A DNA stretch of 64,000 bases from Halobacteriovorax marinus. GTDB taxonomy: Bacteria > Bdellovibrionota > Bacteriovoracia > Bacteriovoracales > Bacteriovoracaceae. Both the position numbers and the translations under genes were made by a program. The number at the start of each line of letters is the position of its first letter. Position 1 is the first letter of the stretch. Below, piece by piece: positions 9,771 to 20,286 of this stretch. The stretch covers positions 267,354-331,353 of the forward strand of contig MAAO01000008.1 of the NCBI GenBank assembly GCA_002163155.1, given 5' to 3'. Below the pieces are notes generated by a model. The model saw only the letters and a program-made list of their open reading frames with translations, made no database searches and had not been told where the DNA came from.

Positions 9771-12236
9771 TTATTTGTTATCAACAAATGCTTTCCAATC
9801 AAACATAAGCTCATGACGTCTGATTTCTTGTCCAGTAACACTATAAGTTCCAGTCATCCCTCTACCTTTAAGAAGGTTGAATATTGTTTGAAACGTAAAT
9901 TGGTTTTCATTAAAGTGTTTACCAAATTTAGCGTAAGACTTAGTGATACAAAGTCTTCTGTTATCACCTGCACAAGACTTCATTTCTTTAAGGGCCTTAA
10001 CCATTTTAGAAATATGTTTCTTAGTAGCTTTTGCAAAGAAGTACTTACAAGTATCTAATCTATTTTCTACATTAGCTTCACAAATTCCATTTGCATCACC
10101 TTTCTTAAAGTAAGTTTCTACAAATAATTTACCTAGTTTTTGAAGAGCTTCTTCTTCTGTAGATATTTTATTAATCAAAACATCAGTAGCAGTTTGATCA
10201 AAGTTTAAGTTGAACATAACTTCTACATAACCCTTGTCTTTATCATCAGGAAGATCAACTTTTAGCTCTTGAGTAAGACCAGTCATTTTAATAAGAGCAT
10301 TTACTTTTCTCTCAATATGCTTAATCTTACCTTTTGTTTTTGTGTAAAGGTAAGAGAACATACCAACAGTTCCAGTTTTCTTTTCTTTATTTTTAGTCGT
10401 TACATAATCAATCGCAGCGAAAGTAACGGCAGTGTTTGAAAGCTTATTAAAAACTCTACTACCTTTATTCTTAACATACATTGAAGTTACAACATCATTT
10501 TCTGTTCCATCAACTAGGTAACTAGTTAACGACTTAGAAAAGACTTGTCCTTTTCCAGAAGAAAAATTCACAAAAGGAATTCCTGCTGTAAAAGTTCTCA
10601 TTTTAGCTTCAAGCTTAGTTTTTGAAACTTCAGTTTTTAAAACTTTTCTAATATCAGTTTCTGCTAATCTTTCTGCAGGAACAAAGTCACCAGCAAGAAA
10701 ACTATTCATAGCACTTAGCGCTTCTTCATCTTTAATATCAAAGAGAAAAGAATTTGAAACATTGTCAGATTTGATCTTATTTAATCCAACAGAAACAATT
10801 GAAAATCCTGTTGAGCGAGTTACTGATTTTAGAGCAGTGTTCTCTAAAGTAACCTTAGCAATGTTATCTGAAAGCTTCTCAACTGTTTGAGACCAAGTCC
10901 CTAGAGCTACGTGAGCGATACCCATGTGAAGTCCACTGAACCCAAGTCCAACAGTCGTCATGATACCACCGTTAACGTCGTATCTAAGCTTATCTCCAAC
11001 ACTCCAGCTATTAACTTCAGTTGCAGATTTTAGAGCCTTTCTTCCCTTGAATGCTTTGGCATCAATCTTATTATCTAAGAATCCTTCATAAGTCTTAGTT
11101 CTTCCAGCAATAGGAGCAATTCCAATTACCGGAGTTAAGTTACTTAAAGATCCATTATTAATATACTGAGCAGTCATTGCGACCCCAAGAGCACCAGTTA
11201 CTGTAGAAGACTTCTTCATATAGAATTTATCATTCCACTTTGAACTCATAAGCTCTGGAGCTTTTGTAGCGAAGTCTGCTCTTTTGAACATTGTTGTCTT
11301 GTTTGCATCTTTACCAGTTGAAATCGTAACAATCTTATTTGCTTTTAAGAAATCAATCATAATGATTGGAGCAAAATCAAATTCCCACTCTTTCTCTGCT
11401 TCAACAAAAGTTTCAGTACTTGTCTCAACTGTAGTTTCAACTTCAGTTTCATCAGTAGTTGAGCCTTCTGTAGTAACCTCTGTCTCAACTTGCTCGTCAA
11501 CAATGTAACCATCAAGATACTCTTCTTCTTCACAACCACCTTGGCATTCAGGATTATACTCAGGATGAGTTTCATTATAGAAATTGTGATCTTCAGAAAT
11601 CTGACTAGTCGTCGTAGTTGTTGTTGTAGTTGTACTAGTGTTTGATTCTACATTAGTTGTTGTAGTCGTTGTTGTTGTAGTCGTTGTATTTCCAGCAGTC
11701 GCTGCATCTGTTTCAACAGTAGTGCTAGAGATAGACGCGTTAGACGAACCGTTAGTACTAGAAGCGTCTGTAGAAGTTCCAAGAATTGCTCCTGCACAGC
11801 TATTTACACCGTCAAAACAAAGCTCTTCTTCAGCTCCTGCAAAATCAATTGCTTCTTCAAAAGTTAAATCAGTCGTATCAACATAATACTGAGCCCTCAT
11901 TTCAATCCACTCCGTATATGAGATTTCAGAGTTTGCAACATTTAGAACTGTTGTAGAGTTCGTAATAGTTGGAATATCATAAATTGTAGAAAAATTTTCA
12001 GTTGGAAGAGAGATCGCTTGATAAGTTCTAATGTAGTAGTCGCTATCATTAGTAGCACTTGGAATGAATGTAAAATACAATCCGTTAAAGAAAGGTACCA
12101 TGTCTCCAATATTTGTATTTTCAAAATTAACATAATCAGAAACAAGGTTTCTATTTCTTAGAGCTTGTGCTTCAAGGTCAGCTGCGTTCGTATTAATACA
12201 AACAAGTACCAAAAGCGCACTTAAAAGTGACTTCAT
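9771..12236 (-). CDS. Large secreted protein with poly-Thr linkers and acidic region
   Basis: 821 aa, signal peptide; TTTTTTTTTTNVESNTSTTTTTTTTTTSQ; clean terminator. Confidence 0.8.
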   Translation of the reverse strand: MKSLLSALLVLVCINTNAADLEAQALRNRNLVSDYVNFENTNIGDMVPFFNGLYFTFIPSATNDSDYYIRTYQAISLPTENFSTIYDIPTITNSTTVLNVANSEISYTEWIEMRAQYYVDTTDLTFEEAIDFAGAEEELCFDGVNSCAGAILGTSTDASSTNGSSNASISSTTVETDAATAGNTTTTTTTTTTTNVESNTSTTTTTTTTTSQISEDHNFYNETHPEYNPECQGGCEEEEYLDGYIVDEQVETEVTTEGSTTDETEVETTVETSTETFVEAEKEWEFDFAPIIMIDFLKANKIVTISTGKDANKTTMFKRADFATKAPELMSSKWNDKFYMKKSSTVTGALGVAMTAQYINNGSLSNLTPVIGIAPIAGRTKTYEGFLDNKIDAKAFKGRKALKSATEVNSWSVGDKLRYDVNGGIMTTVGLGFSGLHMGIAHVALGTWSQTVEKLSDNIAKVTLENTALKSVTRSTGFSIVSVGLNKIKSDNVSNSFLFDIKDEEALSAMNSFLAGDFVPAERLAETDIRKVLKTEVSKTKLEAKMRTFTAGIPFVNFSSGKGQVFSKSLTSYLVDGTENDVVTSMYVKNKGSRVFNKLSNTAVTFAAIDYVTTKNKEKKTGTVGMFSYLYTKTKGKIKHIERKVNALIKMTGLTQELKVDLPDDKDKGYVEVMFNLNFDQTATDVLINKISTEEEALQKLGKLFVETYFKKGDANGICEANVENRLDTCKYFFAKATKKHISKMVKALKEMKSCAGDNRRLCITKSYAKFGKHFNENQFTFQTIFNLLKGRGMTGTYSVTGQEIRRHELMFDWKAFVDNK

Positions 12237-12467
12237 AGGATCTCCTAGGTAGTGGGTTTAAAACTTAATTTATGTTGGCGGGAAGTTAACTAAATCCATT
12301 CTCTTTGAAAAGATAAAAAACCGAGTCTTTTACTTGCCTTAAGGCAGTTTTATACGGATTGGAATATTTGTTAGTGAGGAAATTTTGAAAGCTACTTATA
12401 TCTCTTCATGACACAAGGAGTAAAGACAGGGACATTATCCAGAGAAGAACTCTCCTTCTAGTTACAC

Positions 12468-13130
12468 TTAATTTTCACCAAACATGATACTCATGCTCAG
12501 CAATACTGTTTCTTCTTTAATCCTACCATCTAAAGTATTATCAATAACACCAAACTGATAAGAGGAGTATCTTACAGACCTATATTCAGCGTTTAGCGTA
12601 ATAATTGGAATGAGAGTAACGCTTACCCCTAACCGTGTACCAATACCTACAAAAGCGACCTTATTATCCGTTCCTGTTTCAGTTAAAAGGGTCACTTCAT
12701 TCTGATCAGTTTCTGTGTGTGTTTGATTTAGTTCTACCGTTTTAAAACTGACCAACGCAGCTCCATAAACCCTGAAAGGTAAAATCGGAATATCCCAGCC
12801 TATGAAAGGCCCTAGGTCGAATGCTTGAAACTTCTTCTTACCTGTATTAGATCTATTCGCACTCCCTTTCATCCAGCTTAAATTAGCTCCAATATGAAGA
12901 CCAATACTTTGGATATAACCACCAATTCTAAGACCAGCATCCATAAATTTGAGATCTTCATCTTCACCACGGCCGGCAATCCCTGGATTAAGAGTATCGC
13001 CTGAACCATTATCAACTAAGATTCCATCTGAATCACCACTAGCGTAACCAAAGTAAGGCTCAAAGAAAAACCCCGCACTAGAAGAAAGTGAAAACACTAG
13101 TAGACTTAGGGCTAGAAAATATCGAAGCAT
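12468..13130 (-). CDS. Outer membrane beta-barrel protein
   Basis: 220 aa, signal peptide, alternating amphipathic strands (FFFEPYFGYASGD... GIGTRLGVSVTLIPIITLNAEYRSVRYSS). Confidence 0.65.
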   Translation of the reverse strand: MLRYFLALSLLVFSLSSSAGFFFEPYFGYASGDSDGILVDNGSGDTLNPGIAGRGEDEDLKFMDAGLRIGGYIQSIGLHIGANLSWMKGSANRSNTGKKKFQAFDLGPFIGWDIPILPFRVYGAALVSFKTVELNQTHTETDQNEVTLLTETGTDNKVAFVGIGTRLGVSVTLIPIITLNAEYRSVRYSSYQFGVIDNTLDGRIKEETVLLSMSIMFGEN

Positions 13131-13385
13131 ATGACCTCCATAGTGATCTAGAGTATTGTTTCAAATTTAGCCAAATAATCAAAATGGATACTCTGAAGGC
13201 AATGATTTCCAAGTTTTCACACAAACTAAACTTATTTAGTCCACATTTGATTCATCCTGATGCTCTTTTCTCCCCTAAGCCCATGAAAACTATACTAAAG
13301 ATGTCTAGTTTTACTTTGAATGATATCGAATGTAGTTTAACCCAATAAAAAAGCATTTAAAGCATCAGTGGGAGTCATTTTGGGA

Positions 13386-14732
13386 ATGAATAAGCAAAGT
13401 CATCATATAGACCCAAGTCAACTATGGGAGATCCATGGCAAGTACTATGATCTAACTCCCTTTATAGCGAGGCATCCTGGTGGCAAGAGAATGCTACTCT
13501 TATCTAAAGGTATGGACTGTACTGAAGTTTTTGAGAGCACTCATATTTTTGATAATTTGCCGAAGAAGATGTTACCCAAATTCTTTGTTGCCGATAACCC
13601 AAACTACAAACCTACCTACTCTTGGGAACCCGATGGATTTTACAATACATTGAGAAAGAGAGTTCAAGTCTACTTAACAGAACAATCAAATCTATTAGAC
13701 GGTAAGAAGAAGTATAGTTTTGATACCCACCATGGAAGTGGATGGTTTCTTGTGAGATTAGTGCTGCTCTTCATTTTCTCTTGGGCAGCTACTTGGTTTG
13801 GAATAATTGAAGGTAACCTCTATATTTGTGCCATCTGGCCACTCATTGCCATGTCCTTTGGAGGTTATGGTCATGAAGCACTCCATGCTGGTTTATTTAA
13901 TTCTGTGTGGAAGAATCGCGCAGTGGCCTTCTTTAGTATGGACCTACTAGGACTCTCCTCTTACGTTTATTCTGTCGTTCATATTACAGGTCATCATGCT
14001 CATACTAATGTGGAAGAAGTTGATCCTGATATGGTGGCCTTCTATCCAAACATAAGAACTTTCCCATCTCAAAAAAGATACTTTCCCCATAGATTTCAGC
14101 AATACTACGCGTGGCCGATTTACTTCTGTTCACTCTTTTTTGCCAACATCATGGACATCATAACTTTTATTACCAAGAAGTGGATTAATATAAGAGTAGA
14201 ACGTCCCTACTTTTTAGAATTCGTTTTATTTTTCTTTTTTAAAACAGCTGCGATATCAATTCTCATAGTTTTACCATTCTTCTTGCATGATACTTCTAAG
14301 GCCTTAACTATTGTTCTACTGACAACAGGGGTAACAGGTTTTCTTATTAATTTAACTTTTGCCGTTAATCATAAGAATAATGAAGCGATTGATTACCTAA
14401 CTAATGACAAAAGAGGAAATGACTTAACCAAGTATGATTGGGGTGAATTTCAAATCCTTACCACTTGTAATTTTCAACATGGTCACTGGTTTACAGATAT
14501 GATATTCGCGGGTCTTACTCATCAAGTAGAACATCATCTTTTCCCTATGATTAGTTATCAACATCTTCCTAAGATATCTCTCATAGTGCAAGAGACCTGT
14601 AAGGATTTTGATATTAAATATAATCTCTACCCTACTTACTTTGCTGCCTGCAAAGCTCACTTTAAATACTTGAAGGATCTTGGAAGAGAGCCATCACTAG
14701 AAAATGTAGAGTCAGTTGCAAGTTCGTCATAA
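13386..14732 (+). CDS. Cytochrome b5-fused front-end fatty acid desaturase
   Basis: N-terminal cyt b5 motif DLTPFIARHPGG; His boxes HEALH, HITGHHAH, QVEHH; ORF opens at GTG 13368, ATG 13386 preferred. Confidence 0.9.
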   Translation: MNKQSHHIDPSQLWEIHGKYYDLTPFIARHPGGKRMLLLSKGMDCTEVFESTHIFDNLPKKMLPKFFVADNPNYKPTYSWEPDGFYNTLRKRVQVYLTEQSNLLDGKKKYSFDTHHGSGWFLVRLVLLFIFSWAATWFGIIEGNLYICAIWPLIAMSFGGYGHEALHAGLFNSVWKNRAVAFFSMDLLGLSSYVYSVVHITGHHAHTNVEEVDPDMVAFYPNIRTFPSQKRYFPHRFQQYYAWPIYFCSLFFANIMDIITFITKKWINIRVERPYFLEFVLFFFFKTAAISILIVLPFFLHDTSKALTIVLLTTGVTGFLINLTFAVNHKNNEAIDYLTNDKRGNDLTKYDWGEFQILTTCNFQHGHWFTDMIFAGLTHQVEHHLFPMISYQHLPKISLIVQETCKDFDIKYNLYPTYFAACKAHFKYLKDLGREPSLENVESVASSS

Positions 14733-14768
14733 CTATTTAGCCTTAAAACCTAGCAAACAACTCCCTAG

Positions 14769-14800
14769 GTAAGCACTAGAGTTTCAATTCTAGTGCTTAC
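14769..14800. other. Strong intergenic hairpin between convergent genes, no U-tract
   Basis: GTAAGCACTAGA-GTTTCAAT-TCTAGTGCTTAC, 12 bp perfect stem. Confidence 0.8.
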
Positions 14801-14809
14801 ATAAATTAA

Positions 14810-15658
14810 TTATTTAATATTCGCTTTGAGTGAGAGTTCAAGAATAATTGGAAGTTTATATGTTCCATAAATCTCTAACATTTTCTCCTTAGCAATAACG
14901 TAGTTTTGATTAGAAGTAAGATCTTTAAATTTCTGAACATATTTAATATTTTCCAGAATAAGATTTCTAGATCCACTCTCTCCATGCCCTGGTAAGACTT
15001 TTAAGACATCGAGTTTTTTTAACTCATATAAATTTAAGAGAACATGCTCTAATCTCTCTTCAAAGAGCCATACGTGAACATTTCCGTACACAGAATCTCC
15101 AGAGATCAATGTTTTTGAACTAGGAATATATAAGGCGGTATTATGTGCGCTCTCGCCTGCCCCTAAATCAACAACCTCAATAAGGTGTCCCTCTAGGTAA
15201 ATATCATCTCCATTAAGTTCAGTTGGCAAAGTATAAGTATCAGCAAGGTCATCTTTGTAAGTCGCTTTCCAGTAATCAATCTTTCCCTGAGCTGTTTCTC
15301 TTATAGTCTCAATGACTTCCATTTTTGCTTTAACTAAAGTTCCAGGAAAGGCCTTTAAAATTCTCTCTAGCCCTAAGTAATGATCAGGGTGCCCATGGGT
15401 GATATAAATCATTTGTAACTTTCTACCACTCTCCCTGACCATCTCTACAACTCTGTCTGCTTGGGACCTCGTAAATTGAGCATCTACCAAGATAGCTTCT
15501 TTTTCACCCATTATAAGGTGAGAGTTAACAGAGAAACCAGAAAGATTAGAAGTAAAACTCTTTATAGATAATTGAGAATGACTCTGAAAAGTAGCACAGG
15601 CCGTAAAACTAAGAATTGTAAAAAAAAGAATTGATACTGATAATTTTGATATTTTCAT
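14810..15658 (-). CDS. Metallo-beta-lactamase fold hydrolase, probable lipoprotein
   Basis: Lipobox-like FTAC; THGHPDHYLGL, GAGESAHNTALYIPSSKTLISGD, LPGHGE. Confidence 0.85.
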   Translation of the reverse strand: MKISKLSVSILFFTILSFTACATFQSHSQLSIKSFTSNLSGFSVNSHLIMGEKEAILVDAQFTRSQADRVVEMVRESGRKLQMIYITHGHPDHYLGLERILKAFPGTLVKAKMEVIETIRETAQGKIDYWKATYKDDLADTYTLPTELNGDDIYLEGHLIEVVDLGAGESAHNTALYIPSSKTLISGDSVYGNVHVWLFEERLEHVLLNLYELKKLDVLKVLPGHGESGSRNLILENIKYVQKFKDLTSNQNYVIAKEKMLEIYGTYKLPIILELSLKANIK

Positions 15659-15755
15659 TTTAAACTCCTTACTGTTTAAGTTCTGGAGCTACAATAATTG
15701 AAAATGAAAATTCATGCCTGCCATTCTAGGCCTAAAAGTTGTCTAAAATGGACGT

Positions 15756-16535
15756 TTAAACCTCGCTAGGAAGTTTTCCTATAGTTTTCTTAAAGGCCTT
15801 GGTAAATTGAGATAGAGAGCTAAACCCTACTTCAAAGCAAGTCTCTGTCACATTCATGTGTTTAGATTTTAAGAGTTTATATGCACAGTCCATTCGCAAT
15901 TTATGATGGAGCTGCTTGGGATTAATACTAAAAGTTTGACTAAAAAGTCGATTTAAATTTCTACTGCTCATACCACTTGCGATCGACAGATCTTTAAGTT
16001 CAAGTTTGAGCTTAGTATTTTCTTTTATATAATCAAGAGCACTCTTTAGCCTTTCATCAGTAGTCTTGGCATAGAGGTGTTCAATATTGGAAATATCGTC
16101 ACCAATAGTTTCAATTAGATCAGAGGTAACATTGATAACAGTTGCGCTAAAGGCCTTATGGTAAGTTGTATCAGAGTGCAGAAGGAGATGAAGAAGAAGC
16201 TCTTTTAATAAAGTTGAGACATTTAACAAGGTGGCTTCATGTGTCTTCTTTGAAATTTTCTTCCAAAATGAATCTTGGATCAAGGCCACGATTCTCTCTC
16301 CGCTTCCTTTTTTTGAAGAATCAAATTCATGAGAACTATGGCTTGGAATATAAATCATTTTTGAGGGTCCAAATGAATACGTTTTACCATTTGTTCTAAC
16401 TTTAACCTGGCCTGAAATAGGAATAATCAAACGATGTATTCCTTCGCCTTCTTTCTTAAGGGTCTTACCAGGAAGGTTATGATGGACTACTTTTATTTCT
16501 GGAAATTGTTTAAATAAATCGATACCTTTTTTCAT
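15756..16535 (-). CDS. AraC-family regulator with N-terminal cupin
   Basis: C-terminal AraC HTH (CFEVGFSSLSQFTKAFKKTIGKLPSE); cupin-like N-terminus. Confidence 0.85.
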   Translation of the reverse strand: MKKGIDLFKQFPEIKVVHHNLPGKTLKKEGEGIHRLIIPISGQVKVRTNGKTYSFGPSKMIYIPSHSSHEFDSSKKGSGERIVALIQDSFWKKISKKTHEATLLNVSTLLKELLLHLLLHSDTTYHKAFSATVINVTSDLIETIGDDISNIEHLYAKTTDERLKSALDYIKENTKLKLELKDLSIASGMSSRNLNRLFSQTFSINPKQLHHKLRMDCAYKLLKSKHMNVTETCFEVGFSSLSQFTKAFKKTIGKLPSEV

Positions 16536-16683
16536 ATGAGTATTTTAAACTAAAAAGTATTTATTACAAATGAAATAAAAGTTCACACTGTAACAACAAA
16601 GACCCTTGATTATACCTCTAATGATTAGTCTGCTACAATCTGTAATAGTTAGAACCTAGCCACACTAACAAAGAGGAATAAAT

Positions 16684-17595
16684 TTGAACTACATACTATT
16701 TGGAGTACTCTCACTTTTCTGGGGAGGGTCTTTTGTGGCCATCAAATACCTCATTGAAGAGGTCCCCTCTTTTACCTCCGCTTTCTACAGAGTTTTCTTT
16801 TCAATTATATTCTTAGTTATTATCTATTTGAGAAAATTAAAAATTCGAAAGGGTTTCTGGGGTAAGGAGTTATTCTTCGCCAGTATTGCCGGAGTATGCT
16901 CAATCGGAATTCCATTTAGCTTACTATTTTGGGGAGAGAGATTTGTCTCTCCGAGCATTGCAGGAGTTTTGAATGGTACAGTCCCATTTTGGACCTTAAT
17001 CATCTCTCTACTCTTCTTTGGAGGTCTTAAAGACGTAACAATCAGAAAGTGCCTAGGTCTACTTACGGGTTTTTTTGGTATTGCACTAATCTTTGGGCCA
17101 AAACTAAAAATGACTGGAAATCAAAATGAAGTTTATGGTTTAATCGCTATAATTGGAATGGCCATTTTTTACTCTATTGGAATCAATCTTAATAAGAAAA
17201 TATTAAGTCATAATAAAATCATCATTAAACATATAAATACAATTGTTCAACAAGTAGCTTCACTTATTTACTTAGGAGTTATTGTTTTACTAACTGAAGG
17301 ACTTCCTAACCTCTCATTACTAGCATCTCCCCAAAACTATCTAAGTGTCATATACCTTTCACTTTTTTCTACCTGTATTGCATTCATTATTTTCTATCAC
17401 TTGATTTTGGAATTTGGACCAGTCAAGGCCTCTACAGTTACATTCTTTGTTCCCCCTATTGCACTAAGCTTAGATGCTGTCATATACGGTAGACAACTAT
17501 CCCTTTACGAAGCTCTTGGGGCTGCAATTATCATATTAAGTATGTTCATGCTTAAAGAAGTTCAGAAGAAAACGAATTCAAAAATAAAGAGATAA
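16684..17595 (+). CDS. EamA/DMT-family transporter
   Basis: About 10 TM, LSLFWGGSFVAIKYLI; TTG start; divergent from AraC gene. Confidence 0.88.
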   Translation: MNYILFGVLSLFWGGSFVAIKYLIEEVPSFTSAFYRVFFSIIFLVIIYLRKLKIRKGFWGKELFFASIAGVCSIGIPFSLLFWGERFVSPSIAGVLNGTVPFWTLIISLLFFGGLKDVTIRKCLGLLTGFFGIALIFGPKLKMTGNQNEVYGLIAIIGMAIFYSIGINLNKKILSHNKIIIKHINTIVQQVASLIYLGVIVLLTEGLPNLSLLASPQNYLSVIYLSLFSTCIAFIIFYHLILEFGPVKASTVTFFVPPIALSLDAVIYGRQLSLYEALGAAIIILSMFMLKEVQKKTNSKIKR

Positions 17596-17739
17596 GAGCT
17601 CTGCTCCTCTTACCTGAGTAATAAAGTTCAATATATTCTTTAAAAAAGTCGGAGATATTAGTATTACCAGACTACCTTGTAGTGTTATTTTATGTATAAT
17701 TAAAGCTGTAAATAAATATCATACAAAAAGCGTTATCTT

Positions 17740-20223
17740 ATGAACAAAAATATATTACTTGTCGAAAATCGTGCTAAGCAAATGATTGTGACTTCTTTAA
17801 ACCTAAATATCTATTTAGATTCAGAAGTACAAATCGTTAGTAGTTTTGATGAATTTATTGAGGCCATAAATTTTAATAGTAATATTGATCTAATTATTAG
17901 TAGAGACAGTTTCAATGACACACTTATTTCAGATGAAATAAAAAAAGAACTTGAAACAAATTCCCTATCAATTCCCCACTTAGTTTTAGGAAGTGCAAAG
18001 GAACATATTCTTCTAGATGACAAATTAGTCATCAGACCATTGTTGAAGGAGTCTGCACGAGTATTAAGTCTCACTCCACAAATGATGGCCCAAAAGGATT
18101 TCGGGGAATACTTTGAACTACCCTCTACACTCGTACATTTCATAAATTATGCACCTTGCGATATCTTTGTAACAGAGAATGGAATCCACTTTCAGCAAGC
18201 TTACACTAGAAGAGAACAAGTCAGTCATGAAGTAAAAATTGATATGGCCGTATGTCCTTCTATGTTTGTTCGCTCCAATGAACGTTTAGAATTTGTGAAC
18301 TCTTTAACAGAACAAAATCGAGAGGACTATCTTGATTCAAATGTTGTTAATGAACGTTTCCAAAAAGAAGTCGAAAGAATTAACAAAGATATGGATACTG
18401 TTTCTAATCTCTTAACCTGTGGTGTAGATAGTGAAAAAGTAAATGAAATTGCAGTAAAGGCTGTCAAATCAATGATTGCCTTAGCTGATGAAGATATTGT
18501 TGTAAAAGACTTAATCAATAGATTAAATGAATCAGACTCTAACTTTCGTTATAAACACTCACAGCTCATTACCTTTATCGGGTTACAAGTCCTAAAACAA
18601 TTAGAAAGAAGTGATCAAGACCTAGAGGATTTTGCGAGTGCAGCTTTCTTCCACGACATCTGTATAAAAGACGATGAAATAGCTTCGGTAAGAAGTAATA
18701 AATCACTCTTGATGAATGACTTTAGTATCGTTGAAATGGATCAAATTAGAAATCATGCACTTGATGCGAATACGATTCTTAAAAGATTAAATAGTGTAAA
18801 TGAAAAGACTATGGATATTATTACGCAGCACCACGGGAGTACTGATGGTCAAGGGTTTAGCGATTCATTAAAAGGAATAACTTATCTTTCCAAGGCCTTT
18901 GTAATAACAGAACACTGGGTTCATATTCAACTCTTTGAAGATCAAACAGACCCAAGAGATTTAAGTCAATTTCAAAAAGTTTTTCTAAAATTATATCCAG
19001 GAAAATCTCAGCAGGAGTTTATTAAAACTCTCTTTCAATTAGAATCTAAAGAGCTAATTTCGGGAGTCACAGAGGATCTAACCCAAGAGTTAATCAATAT
19101 AAAAGGTGCCTACGAAATAGATGAACACATTAGTTTAGTTAAAGGCCTAGCTGAAGAAGAAGATACATCCTCTACAAAAATATCTGGTGTTACTGACCAT
19201 ATCAAGGAAGAGTCAAAACTTGTAAAAGGAAGCGACGAAACAGATGAAGATAAGTCAATCACCCACATCAAAGGTGAAACAGAAGAAGATAAATCTACTA
19301 CAGTCATCAAGGGTGAAGCAAAGGATTTAAAAGAAGAAAATTATATTATAAATGGTAATAAAGAAAAGTCTAAAGAGAATCTATCCAAAACCATTGAAAA
19401 GAATATTTCTGAAGACGTCGCAGTTGTAGATAATACGCCAAAAATAAACGGTGAGATTTTAATAAATGCCTATATTTCAAAACGCAAAGAACTAAAAGAA
19501 GAAGTTGGAGGAGACTGGGCCTTTTCTAAGTTCCTCTCTACTTTAATGACTTTTGACAACCCTCTATCTTCTAGCCCATTCACAGAAAAAATTAATTCAA
19601 TTGGATTACAACTTAAAGAATGCTTAGAGGATAATAGTGAGCTAGATTCTTTTACAGCTCAAATCAAAGAACTCCGAAATGACATTAAAAATAAATTTGA
19701 AGAAGAAATAACTAATACTATTGATAATAGAGATAAGTCAGGGCGAACTAAGCTCATGATTGCAATTACTACTTCAAATATTGAACTATACAACTACATC
19801 TTAAAGTTTAATCCAGATTTTAAATTAACAGATAGCACTGGAAAGTCCGCTCTTCATTTCTCATGTATAAGTGGTAATTTAGAAATTCTTGAAAGTGTGT
19901 ACGAGAAAAATACTAGTGCTCTTAACAAGTCAGATAGTAAAAAAAGGACCGCTCTATTCTATGCCGTTAATAGTGATAATTTAGAGTTTGTTCAATTTCT
20001 AATAAAGGTCGGCTCACGTCCTAGAATGGTGGCAGATAACGGTATTTCTCCTTGTATGATGGCGTGCCATAACGGAAATAAAGAAATACTAGAGGCCCTT
20101 GTAGCAAATGGAGAACCTTTAGATGCTGTTGATAGTAAATACAAAGGATGTTATCAATATGCTAAACAGAAGAAACATAAACATATTCTTTCTTATTTGA
20201 AGGCGAAAGGAATTGATAAGTAA
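17740..20223 (+). CDS. Receiver-like / HD-domain / KG-repeat / ankyrin protein
   Basis: N-terminal ILLVEN receiver-like; HD pattern FFHDI...HALDANTILK...QHHGSTDGQGF; KG-repeat region; C-terminal ankyrin repeats. Confidence 0.75.
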   Translation: MNKNILLVENRAKQMIVTSLNLNIYLDSEVQIVSSFDEFIEAINFNSNIDLIISRDSFNDTLISDEIKKELETNSLSIPHLVLGSAKEHILLDDKLVIRPLLKESARVLSLTPQMMAQKDFGEYFELPSTLVHFINYAPCDIFVTENGIHFQQAYTRREQVSHEVKIDMAVCPSMFVRSNERLEFVNSLTEQNREDYLDSNVVNERFQKEVERINKDMDTVSNLLTCGVDSEKVNEIAVKAVKSMIALADEDIVVKDLINRLNESDSNFRYKHSQLITFIGLQVLKQLERSDQDLEDFASAAFFHDICIKDDEIASVRSNKSLLMNDFSIVEMDQIRNHALDANTILKRLNSVNEKTMDIITQHHGSTDGQGFSDSLKGITYLSKAFVITEHWVHIQLFEDQTDPRDLSQFQKVFLKLYPGKSQQEFIKTLFQLESKELISGVTEDLTQELINIKGAYEIDEHISLVKGLAEEEDTSSTKISGVTDHIKEESKLVKGSDETDEDKSITHIKGETEEDKSTTVIKGEAKDLKEENYIINGNKEKSKENLSKTIEKNISEDVAVVDNTPKINGEILINAYISKRKELKEEVGGDWAFSKFLSTLMTFDNPLSSSPFTEKINSIGLQLKECLEDNSELDSFTAQIKELRNDIKNKFEEEITNTIDNRDKSGRTKLMIAITTSNIELYNYILKFNPDFKLTDSTGKSALHFSCISGNLEILESVYEKNTSALNKSDSKKRTALFYAVNSDNLEFVQFLIKVGSRPRMVADNGISPCMMACHNGNKEILEALVANGEPLDAVDSKYKGCYQYAKQKKHKHILSYLKAKGIDK
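19087..19455 (+). repeat. Degenerate KG-motif repeats (about 13-16 aa period) in coding sequence
   Basis: INIKGAYEIDEHI/SLVKGLAEEEDTSS/TKISGVTDHIKEES/KLVKGSDETDEDKSI/THIKGETEEDKST/TVIKGEAKDLKEEN/YIINGNKE. Confidence 0.7.
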
Positions 20224-20252
20224 CCTTGATTAGAGAAAACTAAAGATTTAGT

Positions 20253-20278
20253 GGGAATATGAAAAGAACCATATTCCC
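20253..20278. other. Intergenic hairpin between convergent genes, no U-tract
   Basis: GGGAATATG-AAAAGAAC-CATATTCCC. Confidence 0.6.
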
Positions 20279-20286
20279 TTAAAAAA

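Noticed and set aside
11638-11886. 82-aa plus-strand ORF with poly-Val run
   Set aside because: Exact antisense of the poly-Thr coding tract in the 9771..12236 gene; no RBS or domain
13088-13348. 86-aa plus-strand ORF
   Set aside because: Overlaps the start of the beta-barrel gene on the opposite strand; no signal peptide, RBS or recognised motif
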